Source: Prinia subflava (lineage: Eukaryota > Chordata > Aves > Passeriformes > Cisticolidae). Taken from it: 64,000 bases of DNA. The stretch is taken from positions 63,601,322-63,665,321 of the forward strand of contig NC_086250.1 in the NCBI RefSeq assembly GCF_021018805.1, in the 5' to 3' direction. Of this stretch, positions 38,101-51,340 are shown in pieces; positions within the stretch are counted from its first letter, which is position 1; each line of letters starts with the position of its first letter. The notes below the pieces were generated by a model. The model was not told where the DNA came from, ran no database searches, and worked only from the letters and a program-made list of their open reading frames with translations. The position numbers were made by a program, and so were the translations under genes.

Positions 38101-39231
38101 ACAAATTAAATACAAACTGTCTTGCAAAATCATATTTGCCTACATAATTTCCAGGATTTATACCAGAAATACAGAGAAAAAAAATGTTTTCACAGTTTGT
38201 GGAAAAAAACCAATAAAGAGTGATTGTGAAATGTCAACATGAATTTCTAGGTTGCATCATGAATTTCAAACCAGCACAGCAAAAATAAGAAAAGGACACA
38301 TTTATATCACTTTATGTGACTCCTTCATCTGTACAGACATACAGAGATCAAAACAGGACAATAGAGGCATTCAGGATACATACACGAAGAAATTTAAAAT
38401 GAAAATTATGGCAAAAATTATAGTAAGAAAGTAAATTCTGAAATTAATTTTGTGTCATGCCTCCATTTCTTCAAGCTTACACTCATCATGTGTTTTCTCA
38501 TGACTGACCTTATATTTGGGCATTAAAATAAGTGCTGTAAGCTCAGGTCTGAATTTATTTAGGCCACAAATTTCAAATTCAGCCTGTCCTGACATTTGTG
38601 TTTCTCCACATTTGAAAGAATGGACCTTGAAAACTCCCTGCTTGAATCAGAACTTTCTTAATTTGACTGTCAGAACAAAAATTACTTTTATTCAAGCTCC
38701 AGAGGATACCTGAAGCTCTACTTTAAGCCTCACATTTACCCCAATTAGTGCTTGAGGTGGTTGCACCTAGTGCAGTTAGGGAGAAGGGGACACACATAAA
38801 AGTTTCCTCCTCTCCTCTAAAGCCAGTTAGGGTCAAGTCAGCTCACTTAAAACTCAGCTGTTTGGACTGATTTTGAAATTTCTTGAACTTTTTTTTCCTC
38901 CTGGATAGCATGATTTAATAAATCAGCTGTAAATCTTGCATATTCCCCTTCTCCTTTAGTGAACCTCAATTGCTTCTGACATACACTTGATAAACACAGC
39001 ACAAAGTGTTGACATCCTGTAAAGCAGATCAGGGCCAGTTGATACAATGAACATTCCCTGCATTGTGAATTCCAGTTGCGTGGAGCAACCACTTTAGGGG
39101 TTGAGGGGTTATTTCTCACTGTCCAAATGATGGATGGAAGATATCAAACAGTTGAAGTGGCTTTGTACAATTACTCAACTAGGAGAGCATGACAAATGAA
39201 TGAGTATTTTATTTTTAATAACCTCTCCATT

Positions 39232-39292
39232 AAAAAAAAAAAAAAATGAAAAACCAACAACTTAAACAACCAAAACAAAAACAACAACAAAC
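39232..39292 (+). repeat. A-rich tract with AAC/CAA units
   Basis: A run of 15 A at 39232-39246 is followed by AAACAACCAAAACAAAAACA-type sequence ending in CAA triplets. It may be a decayed homopolymer. Confidence 0.8.
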
Positions 39293-42200
39293 TAATTGCA
39301 CTAATTTGATATTTAGGGAGATAGAAGCCATTACAGCCTTATTTCCTTGGATAGTATTTCTAGTATAGCTTAATGACTTAATTAATGTTATCTGTCACTG
39401 TGGGGTGCACTTGTTTAAAAGCACCCAGGTTGATTTGAACTGACAGGTTTTATTATGGTTAGAAATTGAAATAAATGGTTGCAATGCTCTGAACATAAAA
39501 GTAGCGACAGGGAGTGGGAAAAAGGCGATGAGTGAAGAAGACCAAAAAAAAGAAAAAAAAAGTCTGGAAACAAGTGTCCCATCAAGAAAGACAAACAGAA
39601 CAGAAAAGTGAAGCCAAGAACCAGACAATGGTAGCAAGGACAACTGAGAGAATGAGCCCAAGTCATGAGATTTGTTGTTTGGTTGTTTTTAATTATTTAC
39701 TGTTGAAAACGGTGAATTTTTTTTATAAAACCCACTAATTTAGAATTTAACCCAGAGAACAGAGACAGCTGTGGCCTAAATTGAGACAAGTTGTGGAGCA
39801 AAAGGGTAAATATGAGGGCTGGTAACAGGGAGATTAAGGCAAATTGTTTATAGGCACAGAAAAAAAAAATCAACAACACAGTTAAACAGGAAGCAAGGTC
39901 TCTTTTCTTTATTTGCTCGTTTTTATGGATCCATGTTCTAATAGCTATGTATTTTTCAGGCAGGGGGAAAGCAGAGCAGAGAGAAAGTTACTCAGACAGG
40001 TAGGGGTGGGAAAAGCAAAGGTTTATGCTTTGGTTTCTGGGTGTCTGTGAATATCCCAGTTCTAAGGAAGATTTTGGGGTAAATTTAAACAAGTTATTTT
40101 GAAAATTTTGGGTAAATTCAAAGCAGGCTGTTTTCCTTTCAGCACCTCTATCCTGGGCACTGCAGCTGACTTGGGCTGGCATCCATGGCTGTGGGATCAC
40201 AGGAGGTTTGGTTGTGGCCCTTCAGCTCTGGCAGGGAGGGAAGGCAAAGGCAAGCACTGAGCTCAGCCAGGCACTCAGAAAGCACCAGCTCGGCTCTTCC
40301 TGCTGCAGGCAGCTCCTTCTCTCAGTCATTTCATCCAGCCACAGTGGCAGTGGTAATATCAGAGGGACTGAAACAAAATCCTGGGGGACAGCTGTGTATT
40401 TTTACTGATGCTGCTGAGAAACACTGAGCCAGGGCTCCGCCTTACAGTTAAAATTTGATGTGACTGCTGTCAGAGAAAACACTAATGGGAACACCATCAT
40501 TCTCAAGTTTCATTGGAGGATGTACTTGAGTCTTGTTTCTTTTCCCCTAAACGCTAATAATAACAAAATATTGCAAAACAATTGCCAATTACAAATCTTC
40601 TTAAAAGACAGCAGGAAGTGGGCTCAGAAATAAATTGCAATGTGATTAAAAAAAAATTAAAAGCCTCTCCACCCCACTGCTGCAGAAGAGAGGGAAATAA
40701 AAATGTGTTTCAAGATCTGTGTAAGAATGCCTCAGCAAACAAGGAAAAGTTTGAGATTTTTTTTTTCCTGCATGGATAAAGAAAGAGTACCTTTGGGCAG
40801 GGCTATACCTGTTTTCTCAGGATACCAAACAGTGAGAAAGCAGATAAAGAGCACAGAAACAGTCAAGGGAGCACTCATTGAAAACGAAAAGTGCTGTTTA
40901 TTCTCCAGTTTCACAGGAAAAAAAACCTTGAAAAACTCTGTGAAATTGGTATGGCCAGGGCAGTAGATGTAAGAACAGTTTTGATGTTCCCTTTAAAAAT
41001 AACTTTATGTTGTGCTTCTACTGCAGGTAACACAACAGAAAAATACTCTGCTAGAAAATGCTGTCCCAACCATTTAATGATGCCCCAACCAATCCAGTAA
41101 TATTGCACAGGGTTTTTCAAAGGAGCTTCCTGAAGAGAGCAGAGGAGAAAGTTACATTTTGTTTCAACATGGTGGAAAAATTCCAGATACGTGACAGTAA
41201 GCTGGAACAGGATTTTGGCCAGAAATTCTCAGAAACCAGAAGACAGAAAATATTCCCTTTTCATTGGAAAAAAAAAAAAGAAAAAACCCCCACAACACTT
41301 GTATCCTACTCTAAGCCAATATAAGAGGATTAATTAGGACCCTAAGAAGATGACAATAGTCAGTGTCATCCCACCCAAAGGCCACAGGGGATGCACAAAC
41401 ACTTCACACTCTTGTTTGAGACACCAGCTTTTCTTTGGTGAAGTAACAGAGCAGCTGTGCAAGCACAAAAGACAAAAATTATGGCTTGAAAGAGCCCCAA
41501 GAAACCAACACACTCCCTCAAGACCCCAAACACATTTTACATTTGACCCTGGAGCTGGGAGAGCCAGCAGGGACAGTGCCAGAGTGTTCCTGGAGAAAGG
41601 GAAGGCGCAATGACACAGAAGGAATGTGCAAACTTGAAAATAGACCTGGCAGCAAGTGAATAGCTGAAAGTGGTGACCAAATGATGGATGGGTAATATGA
41701 AGTGACAATGAACAGAGAAAATTATTTCCCCGTGGAGCAGGGCCTTTCTGGGCCTGTATCTGTTGCCTGTAATTTATTTTTCAATGTGATTCTGTTGTTA
41801 ATCATTTAGTTCTGAGGCATCTGCATCAGTTTGTGAGGCCTTTCCATGCACATGTAGGGATTTCTATGTAGATTTCATAGACCTTTTGTGGAATTTTTTT
41901 TCTTCTCCTGGTGTTTACACAACATTAAGGGTTATGTATTTCTTATCACATAGAGGTGGACAAAGAATGTCTTGCAGATTTCAGCTTCTGTTTTTTTAAA
42001 GTAACTCATTCTTACAAACTAAACCCACAGCCTATATTTTAATAGCTTTTTGTAAAATGGTTGGTTATTTATTCTGTGAACTGTATAACCAGATGGGGAC
42101 AGGAAAGTCTAGAAAGAAAAAGGTTTCTACTCAGACTTTGTTTCCCAAAATATTTTGAAGTCCAAAATTATTGTTAAAATAGAGAATTTATTGAAAACTG

Positions 42201-42769
42201 TGCTTGTGCTTTAATTCCCTACCAGTGTTTGCTCCAAAGTAAGTTTTAATAGAAACAGATGACGCTATCTTTCAGAGGACATAATCTTTGAATGTAATTT
42301 TGGGTGTGATAATACATTCCAAATCATTAACTCTGTGTTAGAAGAACTCTAGCTGAGAACTAAGAACTCTCTTTTCAAAAATGAACCCGCTAGGCATAGA
42401 ACTGTACACTGAATTGTGTAGGAGATGAACATTTTTGTGGAAGGCACAGAGAATCTGCATCATGGCCAGTTCTGTGAGGAGTAGCACTCCAAAGGAAGGT
42501 GCTGGGTATCTGCATGCATAGAAATACATTTTTATCTAGTGTCATCTGTTTCCATTAAAACTTTTTTTTGAGCAAATGCTGTAATTTAGAAAACAAATGA
42601 AGAGATTTTATTAGTCTCTTGGATGCAAAAATTCATTTGTCTCTCATAAAAATTAAATTTAATATTAGCTTGGTAAATTAGAAATATGCTAAACTCATAA
42701 AATATCTGTCTTTGCTAGGCCTTTTAAAACACATCAAGGGTAGAACTGAAATTATAGTACCTGCCATTT

Positions 42770-42830
42770 AAAAAAAAAACACAAAAAAACCCAAAAAACC
42801 CCAAACCAAACCAAAACAAAACCCAACACC
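42770..42830 (+). repeat. A-rich tract with CCCAAA words
   Basis: An A10 run (42770-42779) leads into repeated AAAACCC, CCAAACC and AAAACAAAACC words. It is made of A and C only. It resembles the tracts at 39232 and 49586. Confidence 0.85.
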
Positions 42831-44267
42831 TTTAGTGCAGCAATTCTGCAATTATGTCATTTCCAGAGAAAGGAATATGATGTACCAGATACTCTTGGGT
42901 ATCACTGCTGAGAAATGCTGACTTTTTAATGATGATTGTGGTGCACACAGAGATGTAGTGAAGTACAATTAGAAATGCTGTGCAGATTGGAATGAGAGGG
43001 AAAAGCTGATAGGCAGGACATCCTGGCCACTGAATTTGAATCCTGAGGAATTACACTGTTATGCCTGAACATTTGTTGTGCCCTTTCTTGGATTTTTTAA
43101 TGCATTTGGTTGTGATCTCTTGGTGTCAAGTACTGCAATTTATGTGGTGGACAGTGCTGTTAATTCCAACCCAAGACCTGTTACTAATTCTGCTGCAAGA
43201 AGAAGGAGACTGTTCCCAGTGCAGAGCCCAGGGGTACAGGCTCATTTCAGTGATGCTGCAGCAGAAGTGCCCTACCTGCAAACACCCAGGAGCTACAGCT
43301 TTACTGAGACTCTGGCAGTGGAAGAGCTCCTGTCCCAAAGGAGGGGTGGGGACAGGCTCCTGTGAGCTGGACAGGATCCCCATTGTGCCCCTGAGCCAGC
43401 TGTGCTCTGGCCTCACTGACAGCAAAACTTCTCATGGAATCAATGGAATTAACCCATAGCTGGGTCAGTGGCATCTTTGTCAAAAAGACAAATCCATTTT
43501 TTTTCCAGTTCCCAATTTAGTGGATTTATTGCTTGATCTTTCATCCAGTTCTCACATTGAACTTGTAGAGACTTGATGGTGAAATCTCTCTTTCTCCCCC
43601 ATCATATTCATACACTCATTTGGAACTCACAACATGGGAGTACACATACAGAACTCCATGAACAGAGCTGCAGAGGTCATCAGGATCAGCCATACAGAAG
43701 TGGAATGAAATCTTTTGTCTCTTTATCCATGAGATCGTAGCAGCTTATCCTCATGATTGTTGGCTTAACCACTGCTAATGAAAATTAGTTTCTGTGTATG
43801 TATAAGAAACAGGAAGAAAAATAAAAGTCCACACAAGCTTTGTGAATCCAAAGTATGTTTTTTTCCCCATAGGCTTTACTACTGTAGCTGTTCTTTTACA
43901 CTAAAACTCTTATCTGTGCTGATTTGTGGCCTTCCAAATTGGGCATCTCAGCTTTTCTAATCTGACCACAAAGATGCTGAGAAGGCACATGTTTCTGATT
44001 GCAAACAGTATTAGTCTTGTCTTTGAAAGGCCAGATAATAAAACTGTAATATTCTTTCTTGTCTATATAACAAAGGCATAGTTTATTACATTATCTATTT
44101 CCTGTTACTATCAATTTTTTTCAGTATAAACAAAATAAAAATTTAACATAATTATTATCTGCAAGACACTTAAGGATTGTCAAAATGTTTGCTCTTCCAA
44201 GGAGTATTTCCAGCCACTATTTCTAGATCGGAACATAAATGTTGGACAACTTATAATTGCTGGTATT

Positions 44268-44291
44268 AAAAAAAAAAAAAAAAAAAAAAAA
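44268..44291 (+). repeat. (A)24 homopolymer
   Basis: Twenty-four A residues are followed by CCCAGAAAACCCC. No retroposed sequence is recognisable upstream. Confidence 0.95.
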
Positions 44292-46123
44292 CCCAGAAAA
44301 CCCCTGTGCATTAATGTGACAATTCTGATATATTGCAAACAAGCATTATTTTTTGCATGGGTCAGTGACAAAAAATCAGATTAGGATGTAGTTGGAGCCC
44401 TGGTTTTGAGCTCAAACTTTTATCCCCCCTTGAGAGAGGGAGAGGTTATTACTCAGAAGCAGAGCTTGTAACAACATCAAGTTTTGTATGTCACAGGCTT
44501 TTAGTTAATATGAAGTCATGAGGAAAAAATGTGTGTTCAGTTTTCTGGCTTTCCCCAAAGCACTGCACAGAGCAGCAGGTGCTGGTGTAACATGCACAGA
44601 ATTGTTCATATGGCAGAGCCCAGGCAGCAGATTGCAGCCCTGAGGAACGCAGCCACCAGGACCCGCTGCTCCCCATTTGTCAGCCAGGGCACAAAGAATT
44701 CTAGCACTGATTTTTCAGCTTCAATCTTTTCAAAATCCAGGTCACAAACACATCATCTCCACGATTATGGTGCTGCTGATGTCAGGGTGCCAGGCCTGTG
44801 CAGTCCCTGCCATGCTGGTTCCAGCCCCAATGTGCCACCTGCTGTGGTTGAAACTTCAGCACTATTTGCCCCCTAAAGGGCATGATCACTCTGGCAGATA
44901 TTTAAAGGCATCCTACCCTGCATATTTGTTTTGTAATCTACTCACTAATGGGACTTTTTCTCATTATGATTTATGGAGGCCTTGCAGACAATGAACAACC
45001 CTTACAAGAAGGGCTATGGATGTTTCATAGATGTTTATTTATCATGATTCTCCTGACTCTGATGTGGTCTTTGAGAGCAATCTGAACCAAATTATTCTTC
45101 CACAAGGTTTTTGTTTTTCTTTCCAAGGATCTAAAGAAATTAAAGTCCGGAATATTGAAAATGTAAGTTGTTAATATATTTATTTAACCAGAAAACTCAT
45201 TCAGACACATGCTGGACTTCACATGGAAAGCACAATGGTGAGGCTGTTGCTCACAAAAGACCTCTATTCAAAATAGTTTGGCTTCAGTAGCAAAAAATTT
45301 AACACTATTCAGACTAAAGTTGTTTTTAAATTGGTTCATTCGAGTAATCCAATTTGCAGCACAGCCATAGAAACAGTTGTGTTGGCTGGATCAGCTGGAA
45401 GGGTGTGATATGAAAATTGGAAAAAGCATATTGAGGTGGGAAAGAAAGGGGCTTGCATTGATTCAGGCTCCAAAGCCAGCATGAAACAATAAACAGATTA
45501 TTAAGTGGATTTCTACTTACCTAAAATGAGCAAGAGAGGCAAATTCCAACTGGGTAAGCAAGAGCTCCAATAGTCTCTTACAAGAAAGTGCTCAGTTCCC
45601 AAACTGTAAAACAGGTTATATCTCAGGCTTTTGGAAATTACTCTCTAATAAGATTTGTCAATATTGGATGAATTTGTTAGACTAGCCTGTAGCTCCTGTT
45701 TAGTGCACCTTCCACACACAGAGGGAATTGCTGCCTTAAGATCAATGCTTAAATGGACAAATATTCAGAGAGAATAAAATAGCAGCTAACATTACAATAG
45801 TAAAAATATTTGCTTTGCAAAGCAGTGTTGTTATAAAAATTCTCTTAGACATTCAACAGAGTACAGGCTTCAACATCACCAGTAAAGCTGTGAACCTACA
45901 AGAATCAACTGGAATCATTCAGTTTGCATGAATTTCCTTGTAGAACAACACAAAGGAAATGGTAGAGGGAAAACTGTAACAGAATATGAAAACAGTCAAC
46001 AAATAGGGATCTGTGTGACCTAAACATGAAAAATAACACAGAAAACTAATATTTTTTGTTGACAGAGATTAAGGACAATTGTTTATGTGGGGGTTTTGTG
46101 TGCCACAAGTGGCTTTTGGCATT

Positions 46124-46145
46124 TTTCCTAGCTAAAGCTAGGAAA
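46124..46145. repeat. Perfect 10-bp hairpin
   Basis: TTTCCTAGCT and AGCTAGGAAA are perfectly complementary around a 2-base spacer. A smaller one, GCCAC-AA-GTGGC, stands about 15 bases upstream (46102-46113). Confidence 0.85.
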
Positions 46146-46678
46146 TATAACTTGTAATTTCTTCTGTGGACACGTGTAGTGTGTCCTATGGATGCCCAGG
46201 CAGAGGGAGTCAGTAGGGCAGAAGCCACAGGGCACCACACTGTGGGTCCCAGAGCAGTACCAGCTTGTCCCAAAAGAGTAGCATCACATGAGACCAAAGG
46301 TTCCTGAATTAATAAATTATGACTCTTGCTATTTTAGAAACTGTATCTAGTGTACATCACTCCCTGCTTGAATGCTGAGATAAGAATTTCTGGATTTCTT
46401 TCCCTATACCACACTACTTCATGATATAAATATATGTATGAATAGTGAGAATAAAGGAAACCCACTAAAATATCAAGACCTGAGTACAGAAATAAAATTT
46501 TGGCAACCTAAAATAACCATGTAATATTCAACTTATTTTGTACATTTCTTAAAATGTTACTGTGTTTCTCCAAAATTTCTTAGTTTTCCTTCATAGTAAT
46601 CATCTTTTTAACACAGGATTTTTTATCCTTTGCTTTGAAATATTTGCATAGAATAGACTGAGATAAGCATGAGCAAAA

Positions 46679-46700
46679 AAAAAGCTCACTTGAGCTTTTT
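46679..46700. repeat. Perfect 10-bp hairpin with A and T flanks
   Basis: AAAAAGCTCA and TGAGCTTTTT pair perfectly around CT. Its outline resembles a bacterial terminator, but the setting is vertebrate DNA and no such role is meant. Confidence 0.85.
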
Positions 46701-47033
46701 CACTTCTCTGAAAGCTAAAACTGGCATTCAGGTGAATAAGTAATTGCAAAATTATTCTTTTCCAGCTTTAATAGTACAGGGAATAGAAAGAAAAATCTCC
46801 AGAGATCTGACAAAGGAGATATGAGAGAAATATAAATGAAAAAAAGAAATGAAACAGATCATTTTATAGTGTTAATGATGTGTAGCTATGAAATCCTTGG
46901 TTGAATCACCAGAACTACAACACATTTTTCCTGCTTAGTCCCTGGTGCAATATTTAAAAACATTTTACTGGTACGAATGTGAGTCAGTAGTTTCTCTGAA
47001 GTCTTGAGTGCTGTTATAAAAACAGCTGAGTGT

Positions 47034-47056
47034 TCCTTCTTGGCACCCAAGAAGGA
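47034..47056. repeat. Perfect 10-bp hairpin
   Basis: TCCTTCTTGG and CCAAGAAGGA pair perfectly around a CAC loop. It is the third such short hairpin within 0.95 kb. Confidence 0.85.
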
Positions 47057-47252
47057 GTTTCAAGCTGATTTTTTTTAGAAAAAGAAAAAAGTTCAGCGAA
47101 ACACGCAAATGAATCTCATGCAACTAAACTCATTTCACCCTCAGAGACACAGCTGCTTGAGCCTGCACTTGCCCACAGTCCTGTTTGAGGTCTGTGTGTG
47201 GAAGGTGCTGTGTCCTCTGCTCTGGTCTCTGATTGCCAGAGTCTATAGGCTC

Positions 47253-47264
47253 ACTGACGTCAGT
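47253..47264. promoter_or_regulatory. Full consensus CRE in a 12-bp palindrome
   Basis: ACTGACGTCAGT contains TGACGTCA (47255-47262), the full palindromic cAMP-response element bound by CREB/ATF factors. It keeps a CpG in an otherwise CpG-poor region. No promoter, CpG island or transcript start is visible nearby, so if it works at all it would be as a distal element. Confidence 0.3.
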
Positions 47265-47409
47265 AGGAAGATGTGCAGTGATTTCAGTGAGCTTAGAAAA
47301 ATATTCCATATTTCTGATCTTCTTTGTGTAGAAGAAAATTGTAAGTCTCAATTCCAGCCAGAAATAACAGGAGGGTGAATGAATATGTGGCAAGTGACGT
47401 GAACTAGTT

Positions 47410-47426
47410 TATATATATATATATAT
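47410..47426. repeat. (TA)n dinucleotide repeat
   Basis: About eight uninterrupted TA units follow AACTAGTT and precede GGAC. Confidence 0.9.
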
Positions 47427-48047
47427 GGACTGGGATCAGAAAGTGTATTAATTATTTAAAATATGTACAGTTTATCAAGGCCAAGTCACAGACAGTCTTA
47501 AAGTTGAAAGTAAGCAAATTTATGAAGTCACATATCTCAGAAATCGTTGTTATTTGCCTCATTGTATCTCTTTGGTCAAAGGCCTTTGTGAACAGCCTGT
47601 CACACTTCTGATACACTTTGTCAGCATGGAATGTTTACTGGCTAGTGAAAAAAGAAAGACTTGCTGGTGGTGGTGCTGGAGAAGCAAAACTGTTCACAGA
47701 TAGCTGTGCCCTGACAGTGAACAGCCTGCTCACTGCTGCAATCCCACAGCCCCTGATTACACTGGGGGGCAATTCCAGTGCACTCCACACAAATGTAACT
47801 CAGAACATGTGCAAACCAAACCAGCTAGAACTGCAGTAACTGGCATTTTGTGCTTTTATGGCAGATTTCTGCTGCCTGTACGAGAACAGATGTTCTCTGG
47901 TCCAGCAGACAGCTCCCTGGTACCAGATACTATCTTGCTGAATGGTTTACAAATGGGACATATGTAGTATCTGCAATATAAATACATAGAATTTTACCTT
48001 AAAACAGGATCAAATTATTGCACAAAAATATATTAGACTTTGTTCTC

Positions 48048-48075
48048 TTTTTTTTTTTTTCTTTTTTTCTTTTAT
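48048..48075. repeat. T-rich tract
   Basis: Thirteen T residues, then CTTTTTTTC and TTTTA. It is low complexity. Confidence 0.85.
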
Positions 48076-49435
48076 TAAGGTGACTTGGAAGCAGTGCTAA
48101 CCTCATACTTGTTGGCTTTAACTCTATGCTGATATTCATTCATTCAGGCACATTGAATGTATCTATTCTTTCATGGAAAAAAATCCAGAGGGATGTAGCT
48201 CTTTCTCCCTCTTTTCCTTTCCTCAACCTTGAATACTTGTCTTAGGAACAGACACTACCCAGAAGCCAACCAAACCTGAGAGCTTATCCAGTGGGATGCT
48301 GCTCATACTGATCTGCTGGTTCCTAAAAGCAGACTTCTCCCTGCTTTCAAAAGGTGGTGTCATGATAGAACAAATAGAAACTGTGGCACTCACTACAACT
48401 GTCTCTCTTCTTTTGAGTGAACATAACTGACTTAGGTTTTCTATCTAAATGTATCCTGAACTAACAATGTATTATTATGATCATTTTATACAACTGGGAG
48501 CACCAGGAAGCGTGATTTTTATTTATTTTTGCCTTCTGTAAACTCACTTTACTCATCTGATGGAGTTCAGGAGTCTTTTAAAGTCTTCTAAATACATCGA
48601 TAAGATAAATCTGTGTATGAGACAAACAAGTCAAACATAGAATGACACATAACAAAAACATCAAGTCTGTTGTTTATATGCTAAGTTAATCATATTTTAG
48701 CAGCAACTGAGAGCCTCGGGAGACAGAGATAAGTTAACGAACACCAAGGGACAAATGAAGACTTCTGTGACACAAAAGTAATGCTACTCCTTTGATTAAG
48801 GATGCCTGGTTTCTTACCAGCATAGCAAAGCACAGATTTTTTTTTTCCTCAAATCTTTTCTTCTTAGCCTCCAATTCACTGGAGGCAGCAATTCCGTGGG
48901 GGACTGATCCAGTTCCACTGCAGTCAGTAGAAAAGAGACTCACTGGGATTTGGATCAAGTCCTTACAACACTACAGGGTGGGGTTAACAATGTAAAAAGC
49001 TAACATTTCCAGATCTATCCAAGACCAGATGTGCAAGGCAGGAAACCATATGATTAGATTCGAACAATAAATAAAAAAGGAGTTGCCCTTGTTTAGAAGC
49101 AATTTCCACCAGTGGAGATTTTCTAACCATGACTACATACAGCAGGATTCAGCATTAAATCACTGAGTGGCTGAACCTTTATCCAGCAAAGCCTCCTGAA
49201 TCTTTAGGGAGTCGGGATTAGCTGAAAGAACAAACATAAGAGATCACTTCATGTCCAGCTAAAGCCAACAAAGGTTTTAATACTGAACTTTCTTCTGGTT
49301 TTCATTTCCAGCATTTTGAGCTAGTTATCTTTTTTGAATCTCCATCGTCGCAGGATCCTTTTAACTGTGCAGTGTGTTTCCCGTCAATAAAAGCAGGCAT
49401 TGCTTGAAACTAGACATATTCCTTGAAAGTAATTT

Positions 49436-49556
49436 TACCTTCCCTTTCTCTCCTTATTTTTCTCTCTCTTTCCATCCCTTCCCTTGATTTTCTCATCATT
49501 CTGTGGTCTTCCTTCCTTTGCACTTTTCCTCCCCTCTTTCTCTCAACACTTCCATG
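49436..49556 (+). repeat. Pyrimidine-rich tract
   Basis: Over about 120 bases C and T dominate, in CTTTCTCTCC, CTCTCTCTTTCC and CCTTCCTTTG-type words. It is not followed by a plausible AG-plus-coding exon, so I do not treat it as a splice-acceptor tract. Confidence 0.7.
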
Positions 49557-49585
49557 AAATGAAACACCAAAACTGCAAAATTCAG

Positions 49586-49652
49586 AATAAAAATAAAATT
49601 AAAAAAACCCCAAACAAACAACAACAAAAAACAATACCTCAAACCAAACCCA
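49586..49652 (+). repeat. A-rich tract with CCCCAAA / CAA words
   Basis: AATAAAAATAAAATT leads to AAAAAAACCCCAAAC, then CAACAACAA and ACCAAACCC. The composition is like that of the tracts at 39232 and 42770. It directly follows the pyrimidine-rich tract. Confidence 0.8.
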
Positions 49653-49804
49653 AGTTTGATATATGACAGCCTTACTTATTGCAGCAATGTAAGCACTTGA
49701 TGGTGGTTACTGAAACAAGACAATCTGGACCTCTTATCTCTTTTACACTTTGTATAATAAGATTTGCCTGTCTAAACTGGGTTGAAAATATTCTACTGCA
49801 GCTC

Positions 49805-49822
49805 TTTTTTTTTTTTTTTTTT
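49805..49822. repeat. (T)18 homopolymer
   Basis: Eighteen T residues after GCTC and before GCAATC. Confidence 0.95.
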
Positions 49823-51340
49823 GCAATCAGGTTTGCAATATTTTTCCTCAGACACAAGTGCTTAAAGAGCTGGAAGGCAAATCTGAAGTTTTGTAAATTC
49901 ATGTATGTTTCACATGTATGGATGGAAATTGTGACTGTGTAACTTTTGAGGTCATTTACCATTGCAAAACATTCAATCAAATGTGCAGTGGTGAGAGAGA
50001 GGGGAGGTATGAGGTTACTTATAACTGGATCAGTCCCCAGAACCTAATAATATAGTTGGTGAGTATTTTCAGGATATAGGACCCTGTGCTAACTTGTCTT
50101 TAAGACTAAAAGTTTTCACAACCATGAGTAATCGGATCAGCATTTAGAAGCAGCCTCTATGCAAAAGGTGCCTGAATAGGAGCTGATATTAGAGTCTTAG
50201 ACATATTTAAAACTCTAAATTTACTAGTCACTGTTTTCCCGTTTATTATCACTAAGTAAGTAAGGATTTATATGTTAGCACAAAGGTGAACACTGTCCTG
50301 TTTTTATTTCTATTCTTTTCTGTGTCAAGGAGGAAATAACACACACCTGGAATGGTGAACCTCTCCTCCTACTCTAAGCAGTTTGACAGAACAAAACACT
50401 ACTGTTATAAATCCCAAGGCAGATGCTGTGAAAGCTTCTCTCTACCTTGCTCAGTATCACATTTACTACTATAGTTAAAAGATCTCTATACTGTGGCAAT
50501 AGTAACTACAGCATCAAGTTAGATGCTATTTTTTTCCCCTTCACAGAAGATCATATGATAGGAACATGACTTTCCTAAAAAGAAAATTGATCATTTATTT
50601 TATGCCTAAAAATTTAGGCTTAGAAAGTAAAAAAAAAGTAGCAACATTCCTAAATAAATGTATGGAACTAATATGGTGCAGAAGGCAGAAGATCAGTTTC
50701 TAGGCTGTAGTTCAAAACCACTGCAGAATATGTATGCATGGGAGAAATCGATTCTTCAACTTGATGGAGGTCAGCCTGCTCCAGCTGAGGTCATTCTGAT
50801 TAGTTTGGGCAGCTACCAAGCCAGCTGGTAAACAGATGCTTTCTTATATGTTGATGGTTTAGAATAAGCTAAGCCAAACACTTTCATTGTGGTTGAAGCA
50901 AGAAATCTGATAAATACAGTCTTGTGTTTTCTTTAATTTTCTGTTTGAAATTTCTAGATAGCAAAAACATAATATTATACTTAGGAAAAGTAAGTTAACA
51001 TATAAAACCCATGAACTGAACCTGTGCAAAAAATTTCTTTGAGCTACACCATCCCATGATTGCTACTGTGCAGCTTCTGATGGGCGTCTTTAGGCACTCT
51101 GTCTCAAAAGTGCCATTTTTCATTTATTTTACAGTAATTCCCTGAGGTACGAAGCAAGGCCTGGGTGTATTCTTTCCTATCAAGGTGTTATGTGTATCTG
51201 GCTACAAGGCAGACATCCTCCTGCAACTTTTCAAAAACAAAAACCCCACAATGTCTGCTGTACAAGCTGCTTTTGCTCTTCTGGAAAGATATTGCTTGGA
51301 ATCAGTCACAGCACTCAGTTCTTTTTCATTCCCTTTCCCC

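Larger units (their letters stand above)
32702..41900. other. Gene-free unique DNA
   Basis: No exon or interspersed repeat is recognised over 9 kb. Tracts inside it: 15 T at 32998-33012, a GGAA array (35058-35104) and an A-rich tract (39232-39292). More GC-rich islets with frames open on both strands lie at 33990-34290, 40140-40440 and 41350-41620. The largest frame is 124 codons (41334-41708 -) and resembles nothing I know. Confidence 0.5.

Noticed and set aside
41334..41708. 124-codon minus-strand frame rich in Cys, Leu and Phe
   Set aside because: Could suggest a membrane protein, but overlaps another open frame on the other strand and shows no defined hydrophobic segments or family motif.
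46679..46700. Stem followed by T run, like a rho-independent terminator
   Set aside because: No bacterial genes are present; A and T flanks are part of the palindrome and common in AT-rich DNA.
49436..49556. Pyrimidine tract as a splice acceptor
   Set aside because: No AG followed by a sustained, recognisable coding frame; next to an A-rich low-complexity tract.
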